A DNA stretch of 29,853 bases. Origin: a virus. The stretch lies in the IMG/VR virus record IMGVR_UViG_3300033153_004782, positions 1 to 29,853 of that record; one strand, 5' to 3'. Below are positions 12,075-19,085 of the stretch, in pieces. A program made the position numbers and the translations under genes. The notes beneath the pieces were generated by a model, which was given only the letters and a program-made list of their open reading frames with translations, was not told the DNA's origin and did no database searches. Position 1 is the stretch's first letter, and every line of letters begins with the position of its first letter.

Positions 12075-12103
12075 AGTAGAACATATTTCAATTATGCTGT
12101 CAA
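12075..12103 (-). promoter_or_regulatory. cassette promoter 3
   Basis: Minus strand: -35 TTGACA (12103-12098), 17-base spacer, -10 TCTACT (12080-12075). One exact operator upstream (12107-12114); the spacer copy is altered to ATATTTCA (12083-12090). Drives the 109-residue gene. Confidence 0.8.
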
Positions 12104-12135
12104 TAGTGAAATCATTTTTATTTCATTTAATTTAT

Positions 12136-12157
12136 AAGCCCCTAAGAGTAGGGGCTT
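12136..12157 (-). terminator. hairpin terminator between accessory units, copy 1
   Basis: AAGCCCCTA (12136-12144), loop AGAG, TAGGGGCTT (12149-12157). Six bases after the stop of the 110-residue gene in the leftward direction, where the T-run is broken (ATAAATT). On the plus strand TTCTTTT follows, so it may work in both directions. Confidence 0.65.
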
Positions 12158-12162
12158 TTCTT

Positions 12163-12495
12163 TTATAGGCGGGTATAAAGCCCAGTAACAGAAGTGAAAA
12201 GCTCTTGAAGTTGGTCAGCAAATACGCCGTCAAAAGATTTAATTTCCTTCCTGGTGACTGCCCAAGTCTTGCGGCTCAAGCTAACACGCTCGAAAAACAT
12301 ACTATATAGATCGTCACGAAGGTCATAGGTGACGGTTACGGTGTTGGTGCTGGTAGCATTGCGGCCAATCTTAAAGCGGCAAGCTCCCTCCGGCAGGGCA
12401 ATAAAGTCTTTGGCTCCGGTCATAAGGGCGAATTTTCTGCCGCCTAGTTGTCTGATGATTGTTTCTGCTATCTCGTTTTGCTGTGTTTTTGTCAT
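12163..12495 (-). CDS. conserved phage protein of unknown function (LGGxKF...QLQEIFT.VTGLYTRL type)
   Basis: 110 residues. The opening ETIIRQLGGRKFALMTGAKDF and the close FADQLQELFTSVTGLYTRL are strongly characteristic of a widespread small phage/mobile-element family that I recall from many genomes, in which the middle is a beta-rich region (CRFKIGRNAT...VTVTYDLRDDLYSMFF). I know of no demonstrated function. Starts in a TAATG overlap with the 57-residue gene, so the two are a translational pair. Followed by terminator copy 1. Confidence 0.75.
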   Translation of the reverse strand: MTKTQQNEIAETIIRQLGGRKFALMTGAKDFIALPEGACRFKIGRNATSTNTVTVTYDLRDDLYSMFFERVSLSRKTWAVTRKEIKSFDGVFADQLQELFTSVTGLYTRL

Positions 12496-12668
12496 TATGC
12501 AACCCTCTCTATTTGCTTGATAGTGTAGTCATTCCAATCAACTACTAGGATGTAGTATTGATCTTCGTAAATTTCTTGTGTTCCGTTTGCGGTGGTTAGC
12601 TTCATGCCTTTGACAGCATTAGAGATAATCTTTAGTGATTCTTTGTTTCTTGGTAGATCTAGTGTCAT
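12495..12668 (-). CDS. hypothetical protein, 57 residues, coupled to the 110-residue gene
   Basis: 57 residues from ATG 12668, after the cassette leader and an SD-like AAAGGGAAACACC. One helix (NKESLKIISNAVKGM) and then a beta part (KLTTANGTQEIYE, YYILVVDWNDYTIKQIERV). No family recognised. First gene of the two-gene unit behind cassette promoter 4. Confidence 0.7.
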   Translation of the reverse strand: MTLDLPRNKESLKIISNAVKGMKLTTANGTQEIYEDQYYILVVDWNDYTIKQIERVA

Positions 12669-12709
12669 GGTGTTTCCCTTTGTTTGATGTGTTTCTCTCG
12701 ACTGAAAAC

Positions 12710-12738
12710 AGTATCCCATGAAATCAATTTACTGTCAA
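12710..12738 (-). promoter_or_regulatory. cassette promoter 4 with two operators
   Basis: Minus strand: -35 TTGACA (12738-12733), 17-base spacer, -10 GATACT (12715-12710). TGATTTCA copies at 12719-12726 and 12742-12749, again 23 bases apart. Nearly identical to cassette 2 over about 90 bases. Confidence 0.8.
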
Positions 12739-12770
12739 TAGTGAAATCATTTTTATTTCATTTAATTTAT

Positions 12771-12792
12771 AAGCCCCTAAGAGTAGGGGCTT
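12771..12792 (-). terminator. hairpin terminator between accessory units, copy 2
   Basis: Same 9-bp stem and loop as copy 1 (AAGCCCCTA-AGAG-TAGGGGCTT), directly after the stop of the 62-residue gene and directly before cassette 4. T5 follows on the plus strand. A half copy (AAGCCCCTG) remains at 11693-11701, where the hairpin is broken. Confidence 0.65.
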
Positions 12793-12793
12793 T

Positions 12794-12982
12794 TTATAAT
12801 TTAAAAGCACTAGAATGAGATACAAGGGCTTTTAAAAATTGTTTAGCTGCCTTGGTTGCTAGGTATCTACTGGGGAAGCTCCCTACTATCATTGTATAAG
12901 TACCCTTATGATTCCGCACGTAGGCTATATATTCAGCCTCCCCAGTATATGTATATTTTTTGTGCGTCATTATGTTGTTCAT
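12794..12982 (-). CDS. hypothetical basic protein, 62 residues
   Basis: 62 residues; start ATG 12982 with AAAGG upstream (a second ATG at 12970 is possible). Layout: strand KYTYTGEAEYIAYVRNHKGT, strand YTMIVGSFPS, then helix YLATKAAKQFLKAL. The pattern is of a small two-strand/one-helix domain with many Lys and Tyr. Third gene of the unit starting at 13383. Its SD and start context, GAAGAAAGGCAACTAAAATG, is the same as that of the gene before it. Confidence 0.65.
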   Translation of the reverse strand: MNNIMTHKKYTYTGEAEYIAYVRNHKGTYTMIVGSFPSRYLATKAAKQFLKALVSHSSAFKL

Positions 12983-12983
12983 T

Positions 12984-13244
12984 TTAGTTGCCTTTCTTCT
13001 GCCTCTTTATTTCTTTTTTTAGCTCTGCTAAGTCTATACCTTGCACCTGGGCGATATATTTCGCTGTTCTACAGTGTACCATTAGAGAGTAGGGGAAGGC
13101 CCTAGAGGGCTGCCGTATACTCGCACTAGATACAGTTTCAATTGATGGAAACCATCTACCCGCTTTATCAAAGAACCCACAAGGGTTAATTTCTCTACTA
13201 GCTAGTTTTAATTGGTATGCTGCCGCTTGTTCTACATTCATCAT
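12984..13244 (-). CDS. hypothetical protein, 86 residues
   Basis: 86 residues from ATG 13244. The frame is open to 13277, but GAAGAAAGGCAACTAAA lies directly before this ATG and the upstream part overlaps the preceding gene. Basic, with RWFPSIETVSSASI, a possible helix pair (EQAAAYQLKLASREIN; AKYIAQVQGIDLAELKKEIKRQ). No family recognised. It ends KKGN-stop one base before the next gene starts. Confidence 0.6.
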   Translation of the reverse strand: MMNVEQAAAYQLKLASREINPCGFFDKAGRWFPSIETVSSASIRQPSRAFPYSLMVHCRTAKYIAQVQGIDLAELKKEIKRQKKGN

Positions 13245-13245
13245 T

Positions 13246-13383
13246 TTAGTTGCCTTTCTTCTCGCTAAGTCTTTCATTCATTGCGTCGATAATGCTTTGA
13301 TCTACTGCGGGGATCTCGAAAATATCTGTGATTATGTTGATGCTGATAACTTCGCCATTCATGTTGTAAGTAGTTTCTGTCAT
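13246..13383 (-). CDS. hypothetical protein, 45 residues, first gene of its unit
   Basis: 45 residues from ATG 13383, with AAAAGGAACCAACACC upstream. Sequence starts MTETTYNMNGEVISINIIT, then a short acidic helix ending MNERLSEKKGN. The ending EKKGN-stop plus following ATG is the same at the DNA level as the ending of the next gene, a small duplication that copies both the stop and the SD. Function unknown. Behind cassette promoter 5. Confidence 0.65.
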   Translation of the reverse strand: MTETTYNMNGEVISINIITDIFEIPAVDQSIIDAMNERLSEKKGN

Positions 13384-13427
13384 GGTGTTGGTTCCTTTTG
13401 TTTAGTGTGTTTCTCTCGACTGGTTAT

Positions 13428-13456
13428 ATACTGCCTGAAATCATTTTAGATGTCAA
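13428..13456 (-). promoter_or_regulatory. cassette promoter 5
   Basis: Minus strand: -35 TTGACA (13456-13451), 17-base spacer, -10 CAGTAT (13433-13428), leader CAGTCGAGAGAAACAC. Exact operator in the spacer (13436-13443) and a one-base variant upstream (13460-13467). Starts the three-gene unit 13383-12794. Confidence 0.7.
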
Positions 13457-13557
13457 GAAAGAAATCATTTTTATTTCAAATTAATTACAAGTACCGAAGA
13501 CTAGTAAGAAATACCAAAATAATTTAGAGTGGTAGGGGAAGATTCACGGATTTTAAA

Positions 13558-14967
13558 TTGAGTGGTAACACCTTGGCAAAAGTAACCAACAAAATATTTG
13601 CACCGCATAGCCCATTGCAGCGGGAAATTATGGAGTTCCTAGCGGGGGAAGGCCCGCCCTATATAATGTGGGTGGCTTGTGGCACCAAGTTCGGGAAGAC
13701 CGCCGCAGCTTGCGGGGGCATGGCTTATGCAGCACCAAAGCGAAAAGGTACTACTTGGCGAATAGTAGCACCAATTTATAAGCAGGTTAAAATATCTTGG
13801 AAGTATATATCTGAGATATGGCCCAAAGAGCCTTACGTAAAAAAGAACAAGGCCGACATGCTGATGCACCTACCAGGAAAAAAAGTCGACCTCCAATTTT
13901 GGCATGGCCAAAGCCCCGAGGATTTAGAAGGCGAGGGCATTCATGGCCAGATCAACGATGAGTGTGCAAAATTAAAGCAACAGGTATTCGACTCCAGCCG
14001 TACCACGTTCACCCGGACGCGGGGCAGGATGTTAAATATATCTACACCCAGGGGCCGCAATTGGTTCTATAGAGGTTGCAAGAGAGCACAGAAAGAGGAA
14101 GCCCTAGCATTAGAAGAGAAGAGGCAGCCCAGGGAGATATTTAGGACCGCCCCGACTTCTGCCAATCCCTACATACCCCAAGAATCAATCGAAGAAGCCA
14201 GGGCATTACTTCCCGATAGATTATTCCGCCAATATTATTTAAGCGAATTTGTCGAGAGTGGGGCAGTTTTCCCCAACCCGGTTATAGATCTTCCCTGGTG
14301 GAAAGAAGAGTTTTTAAGAGATGGCCCGGTAGAGTATTGGGTTCACCCGGAAGCAAAAGACAAAGTTGTGGTTGCCGGTTGTGACTGGGCAAAGAAAAGA
14401 GACTTCACAGTTTTGACGGTTTGGGATCATTCAAAAACACCCTACCGCATGGTGGGCTTTCTGAGATTCCAAGGCAAGCCCTATACTGAACAAGTGGTAG
14501 ATGTGGCCAAGTTTCTCTATCACAATTTTAAAGAGTGCGAGATGTTGTACCATGATAAAACTGGAGTAGGGGAAGCCCTGGACGATATGTTAGCCCAAGT
14601 ACCAGGATTAATTTATAAAGGGATAGTTTTTACCAATGCTTCTAAGTCTTACATGGTGAATGATTTAATCACAGCTATGGAAAGAAGAGAAATTGTTTTC
14701 CCCTGGTGGAAAAACTTAGTTGAGGAGTTCGAAATATTCGAAGTAGATACAAACGAATTGGGTAACATGAGATATCAGGCCGCCGAAGGAGGCCACGACG
14801 ATATTGTATTTTCTACGTGCTTAGGTATAGCCGCAGCGGTAGAGTATTCAGCAAAAGATTTTGAAGTTAAATTTTTAGAGGAATTACCCAATGCAGAAAT
14901 GCAGAAGGATACACTTGAAAACTATATGTTCGAAGAGTTGGACATTGACGAAGAGGAAGGGTTTTAA
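13558..14967 (+). CDS. terL: terminase large subunit
   Basis: 469 residues with a TTG start; the N-terminal FAPHSPLQREIMEF adenine-binding-like segment must be included, so a later ATG would be too short. ATPase: Walker A ACGTKFGKT near 40-48, Walker B ending INDEC near 131-135, coupling motif STPRG near 162-166. RNaseH-like nuclease: first Asp in AGCDWAKKRDF near 275, second acidic site in YHDKTGVGEAL near 341, and GGHDDIVFS near 412-420. All catalytic features are present. It packages DNA into the procapsid with TerS and docks on the portal encoded next, whose gene begins two bases later. Confidence 0.95.
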   Translation: MSGNTLAKVTNKIFAPHSPLQREIMEFLAGEGPPYIMWVACGTKFGKTAAACGGMAYAAPKRKGTTWRIVAPIYKQVKISWKYISEIWPKEPYVKKNKADMLMHLPGKKVDLQFWHGQSPEDLEGEGIHGQINDECAKLKQQVFDSSRTTFTRTRGRMLNISTPRGRNWFYRGCKRAQKEEALALEEKRQPREIFRTAPTSANPYIPQESIEEARALLPDRLFRQYYLSEFVESGAVFPNPVIDLPWWKEEFLRDGPVEYWVHPEAKDKVVVAGCDWAKKRDFTVLTVWDHSKTPYRMVGFLRFQGKPYTEQVVDVAKFLYHNFKECEMLYHDKTGVGEALDDMLAQVPGLIYKGIVFTNASKSYMVNDLITAMERREIVFPWWKNLVEEFEIFEVDTNELGNMRYQAAEGGHDDIVFSTCLGIAAAVEYSAKDFEVKFLEELPNAEMQKDTLENYMFEELDIDEEEGF

Positions 14968-14969
14968 AA

Positions 14970-17240
14970 ATGGATAAGTTAGCGGAGTTATTCCCATCGG
15001 GAATGGACGTAGTAGAAGAGAACACAATTCACGCCGACGAGTTAGAGGCTTATGGAAAGTCTATGTCTTCGGCAGAAGACAATACCGACACCTCTAACGG
15101 TAATTGGGCTATGGAAGTAAACGCGGCTATTGATATGTATAGTCTTAAAAACCTTTTGTACAATGACCAGTGGGTTTATATTCTTTGCAATACCCTAGCT
15201 AGAAAAATATCTAATCAAGTAATGTCGGTACACAAAAGAAGTATTAAAAAAGGAAAGCTCACGGATACGCCCTGGCCTTTCCACGCTTTAAATGAACAAT
15301 TAGAGAGCCCAAATAAATGGGAGTCATACGCTAATTGGATGTACCGCATAGCTACCGAGTTGGTACTAATGGGCAATTGTGTTTTGTGGAAACTTAAATT
15401 TCATGAGCAAGTTATCATGTTGCCCACCGAATCAATCACTATAGATTTTGCACCCGATGGCTCAATAGAATCTTACTCAGTGAACTACGGAAATTATAAC
15501 GAGGGCGAGCCGTACCTAAAAAGTGCAATGAAGATTCTACCAGAGGATATAATACATATTAGACTACCCAATCAAAACTCTATGCTTTGGGGCCTTTCAC
15601 CATTTATTCCAGGCTCTAGATCAATCTTGTTCGATCGTTACAGCCAGGAATATCTTTTAAATTTCTACTTAAAACAGGCTAACCCCGGTACAGTAATGGA
15701 GATAGGCACAGAGGCCAACGAGAAACAAGCGGTTAGGTTTTTAAAGTCTATGGAATTGCGGTGGACGGGTAGAGCTTCCCAGCGTAGGACAATGATTTTG
15801 CCTAAAGGCGTACAAGCAAAAAACCTCGGGCATACAATGGCAGAGCAACAATTAAAAGTGCATGTAGACGATAACCGCGAGACAATCAGAGCTTTGATTG
15901 CTATGCCTCCCCACATGTTCGGTACTCAAAAGACCGGCTCTATTGGATCGGACGACACAGAGAAGCAGATGAGAAACTTTTGGGAGACTACAGTTATCCC
16001 GCATCAAAATTTAATCTCGGGAGCTTTCACCCTCGCGTATAAAAGAGAGTTAGGAAAACGCTACCGCATGAAGTTCGATAACTCGGATGTACCGGCGTTA
16101 CAATCAAATAAAAAAGAGATAACAGAAATTGCGGAGAAGATGCTTTTAACTCACACCCTAAACGAAGTAAGGGCGGATCTATATGACGACGAGCCTTTGG
16201 AAGGTGGTGACGCTACACCGAAAGGAAACCAGCCTAGCTCTTTTGGTGCTCCTAACATGCGAGGGATGCCTTTAGGGTTACAGGCTGGAGAAATCCAAGA
16301 GCTTGGGGTTACTCCTAACTCTAAACGTCTTAGGTTCTTTCTACAAACTCATGCGGCTTGGTACGATAAATATAAATCAAAAGCTAGTGGGGAAGGCGGG
16401 GAGCTAAGGGACCAAGAGAATAAATACCTGGAAAGGGTATTGGGTATCTTTCTAAAGTTTGCACCCAAGGCAATAAATGCTTTTAGAAAAGTTTACTCCA
16501 ACAAAGCAATTGCAGAAGTTTTAGTTAAAGAAATTTATAGATCCAAGGATAATCGCACCGAGTTAGAAAAACTTTTAAACCAAGCTTGGAAACAATTCGA
16601 CTTGGATTATAAAAAAGATCTTGCCCCTATCCTCATTAATTCGGGTGATTCTGGTTATGACTTATCCTTGGACGTACCTTTTGACATTCCGAACGAAGAG
16701 GAAAGGGCAGTATTGAGAGAAGAGAACGAGGAAGGACGAAAAGAATTTTTAACAGCCAGGGGCTTGGAGTCTTTTCAGAATATCCAACAGACCACAACCA
16801 ACCAACTTTTGGATATTGTTTCAAAGGGTACCCAAGAAAGTAAAACGCTGCAACAGATTGCAAATGATATTGCAGCCTATGCAAAGGAGATTACCCCAGG
16901 AAGGGCTAGGACGATTGCGAGGACTGAGGTATTGACAGCTTCTTCACTGGGCCAGAAGGCAGCGTTAGACGATGCTGCCGAGAGTATTCCAGGCATGGAA
17001 AAAATGTGGATCACTGCGGGAGATTCCAGGGTAAGAGACTCCCATATATCTTTGGACGGCGACAAGGTTCCAGCACATAAAGAATTTTCAAATGGGTTAG
17101 ACTTTCCACGCGATCCATCGGGGAAGGCTGGGGATGTTATCAATTGTAGATGTACCCTTATCATGATTCCACCCGATGCGGATTTGGACGAGGGAAACAT
17201 AAGTTTTACAGGGGAGCAAAGAAACCCCACAGACGATTAG
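14970..17240 (+). CDS. portal protein fused to a MuF-type head morphogenesis domain
   Basis: 756 residues, nearly twice a plain HK97-type portal. Residues about 40-420 are the portal (YNDQWVYILCNTLARKI; LMGNCVLWK; MLWGLSPF; IALMPPHMFG-like IAMPPHMFGTQ). After a Pro/Gly-rich join near 430-470 comes a helical region, and at about 640-740 the MuF (SPP1 gp7-like) domain: ARTIARTEVLTASSLGQ, MWITAGDSRVRDSH, DGDKVP and the closing NCRCTL. MuF proteins are carried in the head and may be ejected or help assembly. In many phages they are separate genes; this fusion would put 12 copies inside, at the vertex. Confidence 0.92.
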   Translation: MDKLAELFPSGMDVVEENTIHADELEAYGKSMSSAEDNTDTSNGNWAMEVNAAIDMYSLKNLLYNDQWVYILCNTLARKISNQVMSVHKRSIKKGKLTDTPWPFHALNEQLESPNKWESYANWMYRIATELVLMGNCVLWKLKFHEQVIMLPTESITIDFAPDGSIESYSVNYGNYNEGEPYLKSAMKILPEDIIHIRLPNQNSMLWGLSPFIPGSRSILFDRYSQEYLLNFYLKQANPGTVMEIGTEANEKQAVRFLKSMELRWTGRASQRRTMILPKGVQAKNLGHTMAEQQLKVHVDDNRETIRALIAMPPHMFGTQKTGSIGSDDTEKQMRNFWETTVIPHQNLISGAFTLAYKRELGKRYRMKFDNSDVPALQSNKKEITEIAEKMLLTHTLNEVRADLYDDEPLEGGDATPKGNQPSSFGAPNMRGMPLGLQAGEIQELGVTPNSKRLRFFLQTHAAWYDKYKSKASGEGGELRDQENKYLERVLGIFLKFAPKAINAFRKVYSNKAIAEVLVKEIYRSKDNRTELEKLLNQAWKQFDLDYKKDLAPILINSGDSGYDLSLDVPFDIPNEEERAVLREENEEGRKEFLTARGLESFQNIQQTTTNQLLDIVSKGTQESKTLQQIANDIAAYAKEITPGRARTIARTEVLTASSLGQKAALDDAAESIPGMEKMWITAGDSRVRDSHISLDGDKVPAHKEFSNGLDFPRDPSGKAGDVINCRCTLIMIPPDADLDEGNISFTGEQRNPTDD

Positions 17241-17326
17241 AGGTTACATTTTTTAGATTTTACCGTAATATTAAAACAAGTGGCCCCAAGAAGGGGTTTA
17301 GGTAACACCAAGGAAGGCGTGACATT

Positions 17327-19054
17327 ATGAAAATCAATAAATTAAAAGTAAAAGGCTTACCAAATAGAGTAGTTGAATTTTCTTTTAAGACTAAAAAATC
17401 AGAAAACGGAAAAGATGTTTTTATAGAAGGCTTTGCAAATAGGGCAATGATGCAAGGTCAAAAGGTTATTGATAGAGGTAGTGAACATATCCCCGCCGAA
17501 GAATGGAACATAAAAGAATGGAAGAAAAACCCCATTATCTTTTTCAACCACGACCGCGACCAACCTATAGGCCAAGGCGTTCAAGCTAAGATCACAGAAG
17601 ACGGCCTTTGGGTTAAGGCTAAAATATCTAACTCGGATGCCCCCGATATTAAAAGAATCAGAGACTTAATCGAGGAAGGCGTTTTAAGGACTTTCTCAGT
17701 AGGTATTGATGTAGGCGAGGAAGTAATGGAAGAAGACGGCTCTATTACTTTGAAGGCTGTTAAGCTTTTGGAAAACTCGGTTGTCTCTATACCTATGAAC
17801 CAGGAGAGCTTTTTCAGTATATCTAAAAAAATGTTGATTGATACACCTCTCGAAGTTCTGGAAAGCAAGATAACCAAGGCCAAGGGTGCTTGGGTAGCTG
17901 CCGCAATTCATAACCAAATTTTTGAAATGCAGAGAGCTTCTGAAGATTTTAACCGGGCCGATGCTCTTACAGAAATTGCGGGAAATGCTGGGATATCTCA
18001 AGGCGAGTTGATGGACATGCTAGCCGGAAATACTGCAATCTTTACCGAGGCCGTTTTGGATGCGGTAGCCTCTACATTAGTAATGGATATCCAAGAGCTG
18101 GTAGCTTTAAACACTGCCGATATGGATGTTGGTAATGCAGATGCTTCTTTAAACCCCGATGAAGAAATCGAGGAAGAAGAGGCAGAGCTTGAGGGCGAGG
18201 ACGAAACAGAAGAGGAAACAGAAGAGGAAACAGAAGAGGAAACAGAAGAGGAAGCAGAGGAAGAGTCAGAAGACGAAGAAACCGAAGAAGAGGCAGAGCT
18301 TGAGGACGAGGAAGAAGAGGAGCTTGTAAACGAGGAAGAGGAGCTTGAAGAAACCGAAGAGGAAGAAGAAAAGCAAGCAGATCAGGGCGTAGATGTATCC
18401 TCTCCAGATATGGAAGAGAGTGATAGCCTCCCAAAGGTCGGAGAAGTCGAGGACGATCCAGACATAGAGGAAGCCGTAGAAGAGGCCCAACAGGTCGCAG
18501 CGATAAAAGAAGAAGGCGATGCCTTCCAAACGTGCGTAGATGAAAAGGTTAGAAAGCTTTTGGACGAAGGGAAAAGCCAGGACGAAGCTATAGCAATAGC
18601 TATTTCAGCTTGCAGCGAAGGGAAAGAGTGTACTCCAATGGATGCCAAAAGCTGGGAAAAACTTTTGAAGACAATCGCAGATTATAAGGCAGAAAAAAGC
18701 AAAGCAGACGGCGATGAGTCTAACGGAGTTACTGCACCGCTTGGTACTACTGACCCGATTGACGTTAATTTGGGGCAGCCTCAAATTATAGCAATGCAAC
18801 AAATGAATGTTTTATTGGGCCAATTAATCGGAGAAGTACAGAAAGGCAACCAATTATTAATGGATCTCCAGGCTCAAAAACCTCAAGAAATTGACGAAGA
18901 ATTAATGGAGGATATGCCTGAAAATAGCGAAGATGATTTACTAATTGACGACGACGAAGAAGGCGAAAAGGAGGCAGGTGAAAAGAAGGCACTTGACACA
19001 ATAGGTACTTATAAGCAAAAATTAGAGAAGAAATTGTCTCTATTCGGTTGTTAG
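17327..19054 (+). CDS. HK97-family prohead protease fused to acidic scaffold-like region
   Basis: 575 residues. Residues 1-170 form the S78 (U35) serine protease: catalytic His in FFNHDRDQPIG near 74, Ser in RTFSVGI near 123, and the VVSIPMNQ strand near 150. Residues 285-350 are almost pure Glu/Asp with ETEE repeated four times (12-bp DNA repeat at 18203-18250). A block at about 395-430 (AFQTCVDEKVRKLLDEG...AIAIAISAC) matches a motif frequently attached to phage proteases and capsid-associated proteins. The C-terminal part has a likely coiled coil (MNVLLGQLIGEVQKGNQLLMDLQ). The tail probably serves as scaffold and is cut away on maturation (inference). Confidence 0.88.
   Translation: MKINKLKVKGLPNRVVEFSFKTKKSENGKDVFIEGFANRAMMQGQKVIDRGSEHIPAEEWNIKEWKKNPIIFFNHDRDQPIGQGVQAKITEDGLWVKAKISNSDAPDIKRIRDLIEEGVLRTFSVGIDVGEEVMEEDGSITLKAVKLLENSVVSIPMNQESFFSISKKMLIDTPLEVLESKITKAKGAWVAAAIHNQIFEMQRASEDFNRADALTEIAGNAGISQGELMDMLAGNTAIFTEAVLDAVASTLVMDIQELVALNTADMDVGNADASLNPDEEIEEEEAELEGEDETEEETEEETEEETEEEAEEESEDEETEEEAELEDEEEEELVNEEEELEETEEEEEKQADQGVDVSSPDMEESDSLPKVGEVEDDPDIEEAVEEAQQVAAIKEEGDAFQTCVDEKVRKLLDEGKSQDEAIAIAISACSEGKECTPMDAKSWEKLLKTIADYKAEKSKADGDESNGVTAPLGTTDPIDVNLGQPQIIAMQQMNVLLGQLIGEVQKGNQLLMDLQAQKPQEIDEELMEDMPENSEDDLLIDDDEEGEKEAGEKKALDTIGTYKQKLEKKLSLFGC
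18203..18250 (+). repeat. 12-bp tandem repeat, four copies, inside the protease-scaffold gene
   Basis: Unit GAAACAGAAGAG repeated four times exactly, encoding ETEE. It lies in the acidic region and probably varies in copy number by slippage. Confidence 0.85.
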
Positions 19055-19085
19055 ACCGTAAACTTATCCAAGGAAGGATTTGAAA

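Noticed and set aside
11128-13440. Repeated 80-100 bp segments as a CRISPR or insertion sequence
   Set aside because: Each copy is a promoter/leader before a gene, on the same strand, with no transposase or terminal inverted repeats.
18072-18529. Minus-strand Leu/Phe-rich frames opposite the acidic repeat
   Set aside because: Complement of Glu/Asp codons gives Leu/Phe-rich shadows; no SD and opposite to a clear gene.
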